A stretch of 64,000 bases of DNA from Thermicanus aegyptius DSM 12793 (GCF_000510645.1 NZ_KI783301.1:1122705-1186704), one strand, 5' to 3'. Positions 50,197-60,751 are shown, numbered from the stretch's first letter. Program-made: numbers and translations. Notes: generated by a model from the sequence alone, not told the origin.

Positions 50197-52971
50197 TTGG
50201 ATTACAGCAAAACATTAAACCTACCCAAGACCGACTTTCCCATGCGGGGGAACCTCCCCGCCCTGGAGCCGAAGATCCAGGCGGAATGGGATGAGATGAA
50301 GATCTATGAGAAGGTGGAAGAACGCCTAAAGGGGCGACCCAAATTCATCCTGCACGATGGCCCTCCCTATGCCAATGGGGATATTCATGTGGGCCATGCC
50401 TTAAATAAAGTGTTGAAGGATATTATCGTCCGCTCCCGTTCTATGATGGGGTATGACGCTCCCTACGTCCCCGGTTTCGATACCCACGGAATGCCCATCG
50501 AACATGGGGTGATCACGAAAGAGAAGGTGGACCGCCATTCGGTGGGAGAGGTGAAATTCCGGGAATTATGCCGAGATTGGGCCCTGTCCTACATTAAGCG
50601 GCAGACGAGCCAATTTAAGCGCCTCGGTGTCCGGGGAGATTGGGAGCATCCCTATGTCACCTTAACCCCCGAATACGAGGCGGAGCAGGTGAAGGTTTTC
50701 GGGGAGATGGCGAAGAAAGGATATATCTATAAAGGGTTGAAGGTGATTTACTGGTCCCCCTCCGCCGAGACGGCGCTCGCCGATGCGGAGATCGAGTATA
50801 AGGAGAAGCGCTCCCCCTCCATCTATGTGAAGTTTGATGTGGTGGATGGGAAGGGAAAGTTGGAGCAGGGAGAATCCATCGTGATCTGGACCACCACACC
50901 CTGGACCATTCCCGCCAACTTAGGGATTGCTCTCCATCCGGAATATATGTATACTCTCATCCGGACTGAAAAGGGGCGTTTGCTGGTTGCGGCGGAACTG
51001 CTCGATTCTTTCGCCAAGACGGTCGGCCTGAAACAGGTAGAACCGGTGAAACGGTTTAAGGGAGAGGAATTGGAAGGAATCCTCTGCCGGCATCCCTTCT
51101 ACGATCGCACTTCTCTCGTTCTCCTCGGGGAACATGTCACCCTCGATGCGGGTACCGGAGCCGTTCACACCGCGCCCGGACACGGGGAAGATGACTACCA
51201 TGTGGGTTTAAAGTATGGCCTGCCCATCCTCTCTCCGGTGGATGAGAAAGGAAAGTTTACCGCCGAAGCCCCAGGGTTTGAGGGGATGTTTTATGAAGAG
51301 GCGAATAAGAAAGTGACGGCCATGCTGGAGGAGACGGGCCACCTCCTCCACCTGGGATTTATCACCCATCAATACCCCCACGATTGGCGGACAAAGAAAC
51401 CGGTTATCTATCGAGCGACGGAGCAATGGTTCGCCTCCATCGATGGGTTTCGGCAGCAGATGTTGGAAGAGATTAAAAAAGTGAAATGGCTCCCTTCCTG
51501 GGGTGAGGTGCGCATCTCCAACATGATTCGTGACCGGGGGGATTGGTGCATCTCTCGGCAGAGGGTTTGGGGTCTTCCCATCCCCATCCTCTATTGCACC
51601 ACCTGCAATGAGCCGGTCATCACCGATGAGACCATCGCCCATATTTCCGAACTCTTCCGCAGGGAAGGCTCCAACGCCTGGTTCGCCAAAGAGGAGAAGG
51701 AACTCCTCCCCGAAGGCTTCACCTGCCCCAAGTGTGGAGGAGACACATTCCGCAAGGAGACGGATACGATGGATGTCTGGTTCGACTCCGGTTCTTCCCA
51801 CTATGCGGTTCTCCGCACCCGGGAGGAACTCACCTGGCCGGCCGACATTTACCTGGAAGGGTCGGATCAGTACCGGGGTTGGTTTAACTCCTCCTTAAGC
51901 ACCTCGGTCGCCCTCTTTGGGAAAGCCCCCTATAAGGGTGTGATCGGTTGCGGGATGGTGATGGATGGAGAGGGGCGGAAGATGTCCAAATCCTTGGGGA
52001 ATGTGGTGGATCCCCTGAAGATCATGGACCGCCTCGGCGCCGACATCCTCCGCCTCTGGGTCGCTTCCGTCGATTATACCGCCGATGTGAGGATCTCCGA
52101 CGCCATCTTGAGCCAAATTGCCGAAGTATACCGGAAGATCCGGAACACCTTCCGCTTCCTCCTCGGCAACTTGTATGATTTTAATCCGGCGAAGGATCGG
52201 GTTTCCGTGGAGAAGATGGAGGAGATGGACCGGTATATGCTATCCAAGCTGCAGCAGGTGATCGCCCGGGTGCGAAAAGGATATGAGACCTACCAGTTCC
52301 ATTCGGCGTATACCGCAATTCACACCTTCTGCGCCGTTGATTTAAGCGCCTTTTACTTGGACGTCTCGAAGGACCGTCTCTATGTGAATGCGCCGGATGA
52401 CGTCCGCCGCCGTTCCGGCCAGACGGTGATGTATGAGACCCTCCTCGCCTTGGTTCGCCTGATCGCTCCCATCCTTCCCCACACCGCCGAGGAAGTATGG
52501 AAGTACATCCCCGGGGAGAAGGAGGAGAGTGTACAATTGACCGATTTCCCGGAGGTGGATGAAAGGCTGAAAGATTCTCGCCTCGAGGAAAAATGGGAGA
52601 GATTCCTGGAAATCCGGGATCAGGTCCTGAAGGCTCTGGAGGAGGCGAGGAAAGAGAAGGTGATCGGGAACTCCCTGGGGGCCCATGTTCACCTCTATCC
52701 CGATGGGAAAACGGAGAAGGTCTTGAAGGAATTCCCCAACCTGGCGGAACTCTTCATCGTCTCCCGGGTAACCGTTCATGAAGAAGGGGAAACCTCTTTA
52801 GCGAAGGCGACTGAAGAGGGAGTTCTTGCCGTCGAAGTTAAGGAAGCGGAAGGGGAGAAGTGTGAACGCTGCTGGAACATCACCCTTGATGTGGGGCAGG
52901 ATGAGAAACACCCCACCCTCTGCGCCCGCTGCGCCCACATCGTCGAGGAAATCGCCGCCCACGCGGAATAA
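50197..52971 (+). CDS. ileS: Isoleucyl-tRNA synthetase
   Basis: TTG 50197 after GTGGAGGGA gives 924 residues, the bacterial-type (mupirocin-sensitive class) length. HIGH-type motif HVGH in [16 protein letters not shown] (57-72), KMSKS at about 595-599 ([10 protein letters not shown]), editing domain between ([12 protein letters not shown]-like [29 protein letters not shown]). The C-terminal zinc finger has CERCWN and CARC. It charges tRNA-Ile and removes mischarged valine. Regulated by the T-box in front. It is the usual end of the dcw-divIVA region. Confidence 0.97.
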   Translation: MDYSKTLNLPKTDFPMRGNLPALEPKIQAEWDEMKIYEKVEERLKGRPKFILHDGPPYANGDIHVGHALNKVLKDIIVRSRSMMGYDAPYVPGFDTHGMPIEHGVITKEKVDRHSVGEVKFRELCRDWALSYIKRQTSQFKRLGVRGDWEHPYVTLTPEYEAEQVKVFGEMAKKGYIYKGLKVIYWSPSAETALADAEIEYKEKRSPSIYVKFDVVDGKGKLEQGESIVIWTTTPWTIPANLGIALHPEYMYTLIRTEKGRLLVAAELLDSFAKTVGLKQVEPVKRFKGEELEGILCRHPFYDRTSLVLLGEHVTLDAGTGAVHTAPGHGEDDYHVGLKYGLPILSPVDEKGKFTAEAPGFEGMFYEEANKKVTAMLEETGHLLHLGFITHQYPHDWRTKKPVIYRATEQWFASIDGFRQQMLEEIKKVKWLPSWGEVRISNMIRDRGDWCISRQRVWGLPIPILYCTTCNEPVITDETIAHISELFRREGSNAWFAKEEKELLPEGFTCPKCGGDTFRKETDTMDVWFDSGSSHYAVLRTREELTWPADIYLEGSDQYRGWFNSSLSTSVALFGKAPYKGVIGCGMVMDGEGRKMSKSLGNVVDPLKIMDRLGADILRLWVASVDYTADVRISDAILSQIAEVYRKIRNTFRFLLGNLYDFNPAKDRVSVEKMEEMDRYMLSKLQQVIARVRKGYETYQFHSAYTAIHTFCAVDLSAFYLDVSKDRLYVNAPDDVRRRSGQTVMYETLLALVRLIAPILPHTAEEVWKYIPGEKEESVQLTDFPEVDERLKDSRLEEKWERFLEIRDQVLKALEEARKEKVIGNSLGAHVHLYPDGKTEKVLKEFPNLAELFIVSRVTVHEEGETSLAKATEEGVLAVEVKEAEGEKCERCWNITLDVGQDEKHPTLCARCAHIVEEIAAHAE

Positions 52972-53047
52972 CAAAACTGTATAACCCGACATAAAAATAA
53001 TGGAGAATCTCCTGAAGAAGTATGTTTCAAGAATCGAATGATTCGTC

Positions 53048-53085
53048 GGAGCGGTAGGGACCGACCTGCCGCTCCTTCTTTTTTG
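53048..53085 (+). terminator. Intrinsic terminator after ileS
   Basis: GGAGCGGTAGG and CCTGCCGCTCC pair over 11 bases (one G-U) with a 6-base loop, followed by TTCTTTTTTG. Confidence 0.88.
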
Positions 53086-53274
53086 TTATCCTTTTTATCG
53101 CGAGAGGCGGAAAGACCTTCGTCTCAACGATTTTAAGATTGTTCTGCTTTTTTGTATACATGGATCCTCTTGGTTAAGCATATTTTCCAACTCTTTTCAG
53201 CTTTTTTTCATTTTTTTATGTATGATTAGGATGAGGATAAAAAGATCAATGGGGTTTAAGGGAGTGAATCTTAG

Positions 53275-53946
53275 GTGAAGCTGCTACTGGCAGAGGATGA
53301 TCTTCGGCTCGGGCGTTTGGTCCGGCATATGTTGGAGAAAGAGGGGCATCAGGTAACCTGGGTACATGAGGGACAAGAAGCATATCAGGAAGCGATGGTT
53401 GGTGAGTTTGATCTTCTTATCCTCGATTGGATGCTGCCGAAGATGAGCGGCATTGAGGTCCTACACCGCCTCCGTGAAGAGGGATTCCAGGGAGGGGTTC
53501 TCATGTTGACGGCGAAGGATGAGGTGGAGGATCGGGTAAAAGGGTTAAATACCGGCGCCGACGATTATTTGGTAAAACCCTTTGAATTTCCAGAGCTCTT
53601 CGCACGCATCCGGGCGCTCGGGAGGAGGAGTTTTACCCCGTTTAAGGAAGATCAGGTGAAGGCGGGAAATCTCCTTCTCAATACGGTGACTCGTACGTTG
53701 ATCAGAGAGGGGAGGGAGATCCCCCTCACCCTGCGGGAGTTTCAGTTGATGGAGCTTTTTATGCGGAATCCGGGGCAGGTCCTCCCCCGGGAGCTGATCT
53801 GGGACAGGATTTGGGGATATGATGCCGATGTGACAAGCAATATTTTGGATGCAACGGTGAAGCTCCTGCGGAAGAAGATCGAGGATCCGGATGGAAAGCG
53901 AATCATTCACAGCATCCGAGGAATCGGATATAAATTGGAGGTTTAA
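53275..53946 (+). CDS. OmpR-family response regulator
   Basis: GTG 53275 gives 223 residues: receiver with Glu7/Asp8, phosphoacceptor Asp51 (LILDWMLP), Thr79 and Lys101 (YLVKPFEF), then a winged helix with LTLREFQLMELFMRNPGQVL and SNILDATVKLLRKKIEDPDG. This is the CiaR/ArlR-like subgroup. The kinase follows one base later. Upstream, TTTTCA at 53194-53199 and 53205-53210 repeat at 11-base distance, as OmpR-family sites do, and TATGAT (53221-53226) may be the -10, so autoregulation is possible. The stimulus and target genes are not evident. Confidence 0.88.
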   Translation: MKLLLAEDDLRLGRLVRHMLEKEGHQVTWVHEGQEAYQEAMVGEFDLLILDWMLPKMSGIEVLHRLREEGFQGGVLMLTAKDEVEDRVKGLNTGADDYLVKPFEFPELFARIRALGRRSFTPFKEDQVKAGNLLLNTVTRTLIREGREIPLTLREFQLMELFMRNPGQVLPRELIWDRIWGYDADVTSNILDATVKLLRKKIEDPDGKRIIHSIRGIGYKLEV

Positions 53947-53947
53947 G

Positions 53948-55450
53948 GTGTTCCGTCGACTTCGTCATCGTTTAACCTTATTATTTACCTTTCTGCTCAT
54001 GATTTTCCTCCTCGCTTTTATGGGGATTACCTATTTCTCCTTCTCCTATTTCCTCTACCATGATCGTTATGTCCAGGTGATGGGGCTGGTGAGGAATGAA
54101 TTGGGGGACCATTCGGAATTATTCGTCACCGACGCAAAAGGGAAGTCCGACCATGGCGTGGGGAAGGGAATCTCCAATGGGAAGGGAACCGTAACGGGAG
54201 TAAAGGGGGAGGAAAAGGAAAATGAGGATGTTGATGAACGGGAAGGAAGTATCTCGGGCGATGGCACTCTCAAGGGAGAGGATCATCGGGAACTTCGCCT
54301 GATTAACGGCGATGAGATCCGGCTCTCCACCCCGTCGAACAGCTTCTATTATCTTTTCTCTGAGGAGGGGCGTTTTCTCCATGGGGACGAGTCGCTCCAT
54401 GAGCTGAGGAAAGAGATTTTTCAAAAACTGAATGGCTGGGTTCCAAGAGAAGAGGAATACCGGTTGATGGATTTTACGACAGGAGAAGGAGCGACCCTCC
54501 ATTTTCTCGTGGGAGGCAGAGAAGTGATACAGGAGGGAAAGCCTCTCGGCCTCGTCTATGCCGGGGTGGATATTACGCCGGAGAAGAATGCCTTGGACCG
54601 ACTGATGGTTCTTCTGGGGGGACTCAGCCTCCTCTTTCTCCTGATCTCCTACATCCTGGGACAGTTTATGGCGGGAAGGGCCATGCGCCCGATCCATCAG
54701 TCCTTTCAACGGCAACGGGAATTCGTGGCGGATGCTTCCCATGAGCTGCGCTCCCCTTTGAGTGTCTTACAAGCTTCCCTGGATGTGATCGAGGCAGAAG
54801 AGGGGGAGAAGTTTTCTTCTTTCTCTCACCAGATTTTACAGGATATGAAAGATGAGACCCGCCGAATGGGGCGGTTAACCCAGGATCTTTTAACCCTGGC
54901 CCGAGCCGATTCCGATGCCATTCAGTTGGAAAAAACCGATTTTAACCTGGCGGAGATGGGACGATCGGTCATCCGTACGTTCCAATCCATGGCGAAGCAG
55001 AAGGAGATCGTCTTGGATTTCCAAGGTCCCGAATCACTGTTTCTCTATGCCGATGAAGAAAGAATGCGGCAGCTTCTCACCATCCTTCTGGATAATGCTG
55101 TGAAATACACGCCTAAGCAAGGAAAGGTTCATCTCCAAATGGAAGAAAGCGGAAGAACCGGGCGAAAGAAGGTCGTTATCCAGGTGAGGGATACGGGCAT
55201 CGGCATTCCTGCAGAAAAGCTCCCCCGTATTTTTGACCGCTTTTATCGGGTGGACAAGGTGCGCTCCCGGGAACAAGGAGGAGCGGGATTGGGGCTTTCC
55301 ATCGCCAAATGGATCGTCGAGGCTCATGATGGAGAGATTCGGGTGGAGAGCAAAGAAGGAGAGGGGACTACGTTTACCGTTTTGCTGCCTCTATCTCCAT
55401 CTCCTTCCCCGTATATCGACGGTGGGCATTTACATCCTCCTTCGACATAG
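53948..55450 (+). CDS. Sensor histidine kinase with a low-complexity outer loop
   Basis: GTG 53948, six bases after TTGGAGG, gives 500 residues. Helices at about 11-35 and 220-241 enclose an extracytoplasmic domain of about 185 residues. Its first part (about 60-115) is a hydrophilic Gly/Lys/Glu/Asp-rich tract, the rest (FYYLFSEEGRFLHGDESLHE to LGLVYAGVDIT) is PAS-like. HisKA has His265 in ADASHELRSPLSVLQASL; HATPase boxes are TILLDNAVKYTP, DTGIGI, FYRVDK and GGAGLGLSIAKWIVEAH. The longer ORF start at 53891 lies inside the regulator gene. The pair with the preceding regulator is certain; the ligand is unknown. Confidence 0.87.
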   Translation: MFRRLRHRLTLLFTFLLMIFLLAFMGITYFSFSYFLYHDRYVQVMGLVRNELGDHSELFVTDAKGKSDHGVGKGISNGKGTVTGVKGEEKENEDVDEREGSISGDGTLKGEDHRELRLINGDEIRLSTPSNSFYYLFSEEGRFLHGDESLHELRKEIFQKLNGWVPREEEYRLMDFTTGEGATLHFLVGGREVIQEGKPLGLVYAGVDITPEKNALDRLMVLLGGLSLLFLLISYILGQFMAGRAMRPIHQSFQRQREFVADASHELRSPLSVLQASLDVIEAEEGEKFSSFSHQILQDMKDETRRMGRLTQDLLTLARADSDAIQLEKTDFNLAEMGRSVIRTFQSMAKQKEIVLDFQGPESLFLYADEERMRQLLTILLDNAVKYTPKQGKVHLQMEESGRTGRKKVVIQVRDTGIGIPAEKLPRIFDRFYRVDKVRSREQGGAGLGLSIAKWIVEAHDGEIRVESKEGEGTTFTVLLPLSPSPSPYIDGGHLHPPST

Positions 55451-55588
55451 GGTGTCTGAATAAAATAAAGCTGGAGAACCAGGAGGATTTTAGGGATTGT
55501 GAAATTAATCACGAATGAACCGAATGTTCATCCCCCAGGTTCGGATCAAAGCGGACAAAATAAAAGAGAAGAGAGTGAATCAAATGAA

Positions 55589-55636
55589 CCTAATTCGTAA
55601 GAAACCCAATTCGTAAGAAACCCAATTCGTAAGAAA
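55589..55636 (+). repeat. Three tandem 16-base repeats
   Basis: CC(T/C)AATTCGTAAGAAA occurs three times without spacer (55589, 55605, 55621); copies two and three are identical. It lies between the kinase stop and the end of the convergent XRE gene. No coding function is seen. Confidence 0.85.
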
Positions 55637-55698
55637 GGGGTGTATTCGAACAAGATTTTTGCAGAAGTCACTTTAGGAATGGTCTGGGGCAGCGCGGG

Positions 55699-56154
55699 TT
55701 ACTTTTTGTTGGGGGCATTTCTCCCTCGCTCTCTTTTTGATTTGCGCTTCACGACCTTTTCCCCTTCTTGTCGGGATTCGCATTCCTGGCAGATCAGCAA
55801 CCCTTCGATGATCCCCTCTACTTTGATTTGTTTATCTCTGGACAACTGCCGGAACTTATGGAGGACCTTGGTTTCCTCAGGCAGGAGATGAATGTTCCCC
55901 AGGTTAATCTCCCCTTTTTCCTCCGTTCTCCCAGGTTTTTCAACGCTTGTTGGATCTTCCCCGGTTAAAAGCCATTCCATCGTAACGGAACACAGTTTTG
56001 CGATCCGATAAAGGATCATGGCTTCCGGAATGCGATTTTTCGAGATGTAATTGGTCAATGCCTGGGTTGAGATGTTCAGCTTCTCCGCCGCGCTCTTTTG
56101 GGTAAGTCCCGTTTTTTTTATGGCTGACTTTAACCTCGTTCCGAAACCCTCCAA
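55699..56154 (-). CDS. XRE-family transcriptional regulator
   Basis: Minus-strand TTG 56154 (GGGAGGCG about nine bases before) gives 151 residues. The N-terminal HTH_3 domain (FGTRLKSAIKKTGLTQKSAA, EKLNISTQALTNYISKNRIP, then SVTMEWLLTGEDP) is the phage-repressor type. The C-terminal half has a helical part with LPEETKVLHKFRQLSRDKQI and a Lys/Arg-rich tail containing CQEC. It is divergent from the chemosensory operon, and an inverted repeat flanks that operon's -35, so it is a good candidate for its repressor. Confidence 0.82.
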   Translation of the reverse strand: MEGFGTRLKSAIKKTGLTQKSAAEKLNISTQALTNYISKNRIPEAMILYRIAKLCSVTMEWLLTGEDPTSVEKPGRTEEKGEINLGNIHLLPEETKVLHKFRQLSRDKQIKVEGIIEGLLICQECESRQEGEKVVKRKSKRERGRNAPNKK

Positions 56155-56186
56155 CCGTGTACGCCTCCCACTTATTTAACGATTGT

Positions 56187-56214
56187 TGTATAAATACAGG
56201 CATACTGTTCTCAA
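56187..56214 (-). promoter_or_regulatory. Promoter of the XRE gene, minus strand
   Basis: On the minus strand TTGAGA (56214-56209) and TATACA (56192-56187) are 16 bases apart. A small palindrome GTTCT-CAAA-AGAAC (56207-56220) covers the -35 and may be an autoregulatory operator. Confidence 0.5.
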
Positions 56215-56260
56215 AAGAACCGCAAGTTATTCTGGTTTGTTACGATTTTTTGTCGGACAA

Positions 56261-56309
56261 ACATTTGTAGTATTTTTATCTTGACATACAACAAATGTAG
56301 TATTATGAT
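56261..56309 (+). promoter_or_regulatory. Promoter and likely operator of the chemosensory operon
   Basis: TTGACA (56281-56286), 17-base spacer, TATGAT (56304-56309) is a good sigma-A promoter. ACATTTGT (56261-56268) and ACAAATGT (56291-56298) form an 8-bp inverted repeat on either side of the -35, and TGTAGTATT occurs in both halves as a direct repeat. This fits binding of a dimeric XRE protein. Confidence 0.65.
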
Positions 56310-56548
56310 AGAAGGGGTGGTATACTTAAACAAAGATGGATGTATATCATAGTAATTCTACCACACCTTAGAGCCGGGGATAAAACGTGGGAAATGGAAG
56401 AAGGGGGCGATCCTGCGCCGAAAGACCGAGGTTATCCGACGACGCAAACCTGAATCATGAACTCTTTTGGGAAGATTCGCAATAGGGGAAGGATTGATCT
56501 TCTTATTACGTATCGGTCTATTAAAAATGATGAAAATGGAGTGATAGG
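56310..56548 (+). other. Long structured-looking 5' leader of the mcp gene
   Basis: About 230 bases between promoter and gene. GGCG-ATCCTG-CGCC and GGTT...AACC hairpins with an intervening GAAAGACCGAGG and GACGACGCAAACC are reminiscent of riboswitch elements, but no known class fits (see the rejected list). It may contain a regulatory RNA. Confidence 0.3.
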
Positions 56549-58150
56549 ATGTTGCGTTGGTTTTTAAACTTAAGGACCTCTGTGAAACTGATTTCCGCAT
56601 TTGTGGTTCTGGCCCTCATTTTAGTGTTTGTCGGGTATTATGGATTGATGAATATGGAAAAATTGAATTCCAGTCTGGACGACATGTACAATAAACGGCT
56701 GGTGCCCATCAGCGAAGTGAAAGATATCGAGTCGCGATTCGAGCAATTAAGAACCAGCTTATTGGCGATGCACTATGTATATCAGACACAGAAAGAGAAA
56801 GAGGATACCTTGAAAGCGATGGAAGGGGTGAAAAAAGAGATTGAATCCCTCATTTCCACTTATGGGAATCGTTCCTTTGATCAAAAGGAACATGAAGAAT
56901 TATATAAAAAGGTGGGGCCGGCTTGGCAGAATTTTAAGAATACGATTGAACAAGCGGTTCAACTTAGCCTGAACGGCAACGATGCTGAATTTACGAACTA
57001 TCTGTTAAATGGGGGGTATATGAAAGCGAGGGATGACTTAAAGAAGGCATTAAATGATTTAATCGTTTTGAATACCAACAGCGCGGTGCAAGCGGAGAAG
57101 GAGGGGAAAAACCTCTATTCCACGTCACGTGTCATCACCATTTCAGTCATCCTCATTTCATTCCTTCTCAGCATCGGTTTGGGTTACTTTATCTCACAAG
57201 TTATTGCGAAACCCCTAAATCGAGTGGTTGGCTTGGTGAGTAAGGTGGCGGAAGGAGACTTGCGGGAGACCGTAGATATAAGGACGAAGGATGAGATCGG
57301 GCAACTGGCGCAATCGATGAACAACATGGTGTTGAGTTTGCGGGAAATCGTCGGTAAGATCCTGGCTTCGGCGGAAAGTGTCTCCTCCGCATCGGAAGAA
57401 ATCTCGGCCAGCACTGAAGAGATTGCCAGCGGAAGTACCAGCCAGGCGAATTCCGCACAAACGATGAGCGAACTTTTTAAAGAATTAAATACGGCCATTA
57501 ATGCTGTTGCCGGTAGCGCGGAGCAGGCGTCAGATTTATCGAACAGGACAAGGGATATCGCAGAAGAGGGAGGTAAAGTGGTCCGCACATCGATTGAGGG
57601 CATGAGTTTGGTGAATCAACATATGTCTCGATTGGAGGATGATTCGAATAAAATCGGCGAAATTATTGAAGTCATCGACGATATTGCCGATCAGACCAAT
57701 TTGCTCGCTTTAAATGCGGCGATTGAAGCGGCGAGGGCCGGGGACCAAGGGCGTGGGTTCGCGGTGGTGGCGGATGAGGTGCGTAAACTGGCTGAACGGA
57801 GCAGCGAGGCGACAAAACAGATTACCGCCATTATTAAAGGGATGCAGGAAAATACCCGGCAGAGCGTAAAGGCGGTGCAGGATGGAACGTCCGCTTCGCA
57901 AAAGATCGGAGAAGCATTTGAGGAAATCCTGTCGATGGTGAACGAGTCGGCCCGTCGGGTCACGGAAATTGCCGCCGCTAGCGAGGAGCAGGCCGCGCAA
58001 TCTTCTGAGGTGATGAGTTTGATTGAGGGGATCTCCGCAGCCACGGAAGAAGCAGTCGCAAGCAATGAAGAGACCGCTTCGGCGGCTCAGTCTTTAGCCC
58101 AAATGGCCGAGGAATTAAACAACGCTGTTTCGATCTTTAAAATTAACTAA
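56549..58150 (+). CDS. Methyl-accepting chemotaxis protein with 4HB sensor
   Basis: 533 residues: helix 1 (about 11-31), an outer four-helix bundle (about 32-188; [20 protein letters not shown]), helix 2 (about 190-212), HAMP (about 212-264; [20 protein letters not shown]) and a signalling coiled coil with the invariant tip [20 protein letters not shown]. 4HB domains usually bind small ligands. ATG 56549 follows GGAGTGATAGG. No C-terminal pentapeptide is present. It starts a compact chemosensory operon with its own CheW, CheA and CheY. Confidence 0.92.
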   Translation: MLRWFLNLRTSVKLISAFVVLALILVFVGYYGLMNMEKLNSSLDDMYNKRLVPISEVKDIESRFEQLRTSLLAMHYVYQTQKEKEDTLKAMEGVKKEIESLISTYGNRSFDQKEHEELYKKVGPAWQNFKNTIEQAVQLSLNGNDAEFTNYLLNGGYMKARDDLKKALNDLIVLNTNSAVQAEKEGKNLYSTSRVITISVILISFLLSIGLGYFISQVIAKPLNRVVGLVSKVAEGDLRETVDIRTKDEIGQLAQSMNNMVLSLREIVGKILASAESVSSASEEISASTEEIASGSTSQANSAQTMSELFKELNTAINAVAGSAEQASDLSNRTRDIAEEGGKVVRTSIEGMSLVNQHMSRLEDDSNKIGEIIEVIDDIADQTNLLALNAAIEAARAGDQGRGFAVVADEVRKLAERSSEATKQITAIIKGMQENTRQSVKAVQDGTSASQKIGEAFEEILSMVNESARRVTEIAAASEEQAAQSSEVMSLIEGISAATEEAVASNEETASAAQSLAQMAEELNNAVSIFKIN

Positions 58151-58243
58151 CTTTTTCCATGCAAATCGAGGGACTGTTCCAACATCGATCCATCATCTAG
58201 GGATAGCCCCTCTTTTCCATAGAAACGTAAGAGGGTGAATGGT

Positions 58244-58669
58244 ATGGAGACCGATCAACAAAACCAATATATTGAGGTAGGCATTGGAAAGGAAAGATAT
58301 GCCTTAAATATTTATGACATCCATGAAATTATCAAAATGCAGGACATTACCGAGATCCCCAACAGCAAGCCTTATGTGAAAGGCGTAATCAATTTGCGCG
58401 GGAAAATCGTGCCGATTATCAGTCTGCGGAACCTTTTCGGCTTGGGGGAAGAATCCTATACGAAATCAACCCGTATCGTTGTCGTGAATCATGCCAATGA
58501 GATGGTGGGAATTGTGGTGGATCGGGTGAACCAAGTAACGACCATCACGGACATCCAGCCTCCGCCGGAAAAGATGGGTAAGGTCAAAGGGTCCTTTTTC
58601 TCAGGGATCGGACACACCCAGAATGGTTTGGTCAGCATATTGATGATGGAACGGGTACTTTCCGAGTAG
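58244..58669 (+). CDS. cheW: Chemotaxis coupling protein CheW
   Basis: ATG 58244 after AGAGGGTG gives 141 residues. The SH3-like CheW pattern is complete: FVEV-like YIEVGIGKERYALNIYDIHE, IPNSKPYVKGVINLRGKIVP and MVGIVVDRVNQVTTI. It links the receptor to CheA. GTG 58235 is an alternative start. Only 11 bases separate it from cheA. Confidence 0.93.
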   Translation: METDQQNQYIEVGIGKERYALNIYDIHEIIKMQDITEIPNSKPYVKGVINLRGKIVPIISLRNLFGLGEESYTKSTRIVVVNHANEMVGIVVDRVNQVTTITDIQPPPEKMGKVKGSFFSGIGHTQNGLVSILMMERVLSE

Positions 58670-58680
58670 GGGATGAAAAA

Positions 58681-60717
58681 ATGGAGTCATCATCTTTGCC
58701 GGAGTTGACCGGTCTATTTTTAGACGAGGTTGAAGAACAACTCCAAATCATGGAACAAGAAATATTGAAGCTGGAGCAATATGGAGAGTCGGAAGAGACG
58801 ATACAGAGCCTTTTTAGGGCCGCCCATACGTTAAAAGGATCATCGGCCACCATGGGTTTCGATGAGATGAAGCGGTTGACGCATGAATTGGAACACGTTT
58901 TGGATCGTTTGCGGAATCGCCACTTGCGGGCAACAAAATCACTGATCAATTTGTTATTTAAAGGTTTGGATCAGTTGAGGGTATTAAAAGCGGAATTTGC
59001 CGAAGGTGTGGGGACGTATACGGAGATCGGCCCATTACTCGAAGAACTGCAACACGCTGCCGATGGGGAGGCTGATCCAGTAGAAGGAAGGAATGAAGTA
59101 CCGGAGGCTTTCCTATTCACCGGAGATCCAGCGATTGTATCAAAAGTTCAAGACGCACTGGAAAGCGGCCTGAAGGTTTACGAGATTGAAGTACATCTTT
59201 CTCCCGATTGTCCCATGAAATCGGCTCGCGGTTTAGTGATTCACAATCAGTTGGACGCATGGGGTGATCTTCTGGAAGCCGCCCCCACGCTCGAAGAACT
59301 CAGAAGGGAAGAATCTTTTTCTTTCACGGCACTTCGTTTTTTACTGGCAACGGATGCCGACCCTTCCCGGTTGAAAGAGGCCCTTTTATCCCTGATGGAT
59401 ATTACGGATGTAACCGTTTCTAACTATCATCCGCTGAAGCAAAGTCATCGGTTTGAGCGTATGTCCATTCCCTCGGATGAGCCGGAAAAAAGGACGATCA
59501 GCCCAACGATCGCGGAAAGGGGAAGAGGCGCGCAAACCATCCGGGTGGACGTGGAACGGTTGGAAAACTTGATGAATTTAGTGGGGGAACTGGTTATCGA
59601 CCAAACCAGAATCAGTCAGGTTGAACGTGTTTTACATCATCGTTATTTATCGGATGAAAATGTGGATGAACTTAGACATATTACCGATCATCTTATCCGG
59701 GTGATCGTTGAACTGCAGGATAGTGTCATGAAAGTTCGCATGCTTCCCATCGAACAACTCTTCACTCGTTTTCCCCGGATGGTTCGCGATTTGGCCCAGT
59801 CGTTAAAGAAAGAGGTCGATCTGGTCATTGAAGGAGGTGAAACCGAACTGGACCGAACGGTGATCGAAGAAATCACCGATCCTCTCATTCATTTAATCCG
59901 CAATGCGGTTGATCATGGCATAGAGCCGGCGGAGGAACGGAAACGATTAGGAAAGACAACCAAAGGCCGGCTTCGAATTCGAGCTGCCCATGAAGAGAAC
60001 CAGGTGGTTATCACGGTAGAAGATGATGGTGCCGGAATCGATCCTGTTAAAATGAAGGAATCGGCCCGCCTTAAAGGCATCATTACGGAAGAGGAACTGA
60101 AGAGACTCTCCGATCAAGAAGCGGTCTACTTGATTTTTCGTCCGGGATTTTCCACGGCTTCGTCGGTAAGTGACATCTCCGGACGGGGTGTCGGAATGGA
60201 TATCGTACGGAATCATATCGAAAAATTAAACGGCGTGATCGACATTGAGAGCAAACCGGGGGAAGGGACCCGTTTTAAAATTAAACTCCCTTTAACACTG
60301 GCGATTATTACCGGCTTACTCATCAAGTTAAGCGGAAGGACCTTTATCCTGCCGATGAGCAGTGTGGTGGAAATTGTCCGTATGCCGCCGGAGGCGGTCC
60401 AAACCATCAAAGGAGATACGGTAGTGGTCATCCGGGATCGAGTTTTGCCGGTCATTTGGTTACACGATTATTTTCACCTTCCCCGGGTACCGCAAAAAAA
60501 GAACCACCATCCGATCGTTGTGGTGGGCATTGCGGAAAAACGGTTCGCTTTGATGGTGGATGAATTGATGGGGAATCAAGAGGTTGTCGTTAAATCTTTA
60601 GGAACTTATATAGGCAAAGTCGTGGGGATATCGGGAGCTACCATCTTAGGAGACGGTCGGGTGGCCTTAATCCTCGAAACGGCGGGAATCGATCAATTGA
60701 TCCGTCGTAAGTGGTGA
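58681..60717 (+). CDS. cheA: Chemotaxis histidine kinase CheA
   Basis: 678 residues. Domains in order: HPt (1-110) with phosphoaccepting His49 in FRAAHTLKGSSATMGFDEM; a P2-like region (about 125-265) with two related halves, the first around FLFTGDPAIVSKVQDALESG and the second around FTALRFLLATDADPSRLKEA; dimerisation helices (about 290-345); HATPase (about 345-525) with LIRNAVDHGIEPAEER, DDGAGID and GRGVGMDIV; CheW-like domain (about 530-670). Complete for function. It phosphorylates the CheY-like protein that follows. Confidence 0.93.
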   Translation: MESSSLPELTGLFLDEVEEQLQIMEQEILKLEQYGESEETIQSLFRAAHTLKGSSATMGFDEMKRLTHELEHVLDRLRNRHLRATKSLINLLFKGLDQLRVLKAEFAEGVGTYTEIGPLLEELQHAADGEADPVEGRNEVPEAFLFTGDPAIVSKVQDALESGLKVYEIEVHLSPDCPMKSARGLVIHNQLDAWGDLLEAAPTLEELRREESFSFTALRFLLATDADPSRLKEALLSLMDITDVTVSNYHPLKQSHRFERMSIPSDEPEKRTISPTIAERGRGAQTIRVDVERLENLMNLVGELVIDQTRISQVERVLHHRYLSDENVDELRHITDHLIRVIVELQDSVMKVRMLPIEQLFTRFPRMVRDLAQSLKKEVDLVIEGGETELDRTVIEEITDPLIHLIRNAVDHGIEPAEERKRLGKTTKGRLRIRAAHEENQVVITVEDDGAGIDPVKMKESARLKGIITEEELKRLSDQEAVYLIFRPGFSTASSVSDISGRGVGMDIVRNHIEKLNGVIDIESKPGEGTRFKIKLPLTLAIITGLLIKLSGRTFILPMSSVVEIVRMPPEAVQTIKGDTVVVIRDRVLPVIWLHDYFHLPRVPQKKNHHPIVVVGIAEKRFALMVDELMGNQEVVVKSLGTYIGKVVGISGATILGDGRVALILETAGIDQLIRRKW

Positions 60718-60751
60718 TGTGAATAAACCGGGTGGAAATGAAGGTGGAATG

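Noticed and set aside
55589-55636. CRISPR array
   Set aside because: The repeats are 16 bases and directly abut with no spacers; no cas genes are in the window.
56390-56460. Cyclic di-GMP riboswitch (GEMM) before mcp
   Set aside because: The ACGCAAA-like piece and GAAA are present, but the order and flanking helices do not match the class I or class II consensus closely enough to call.
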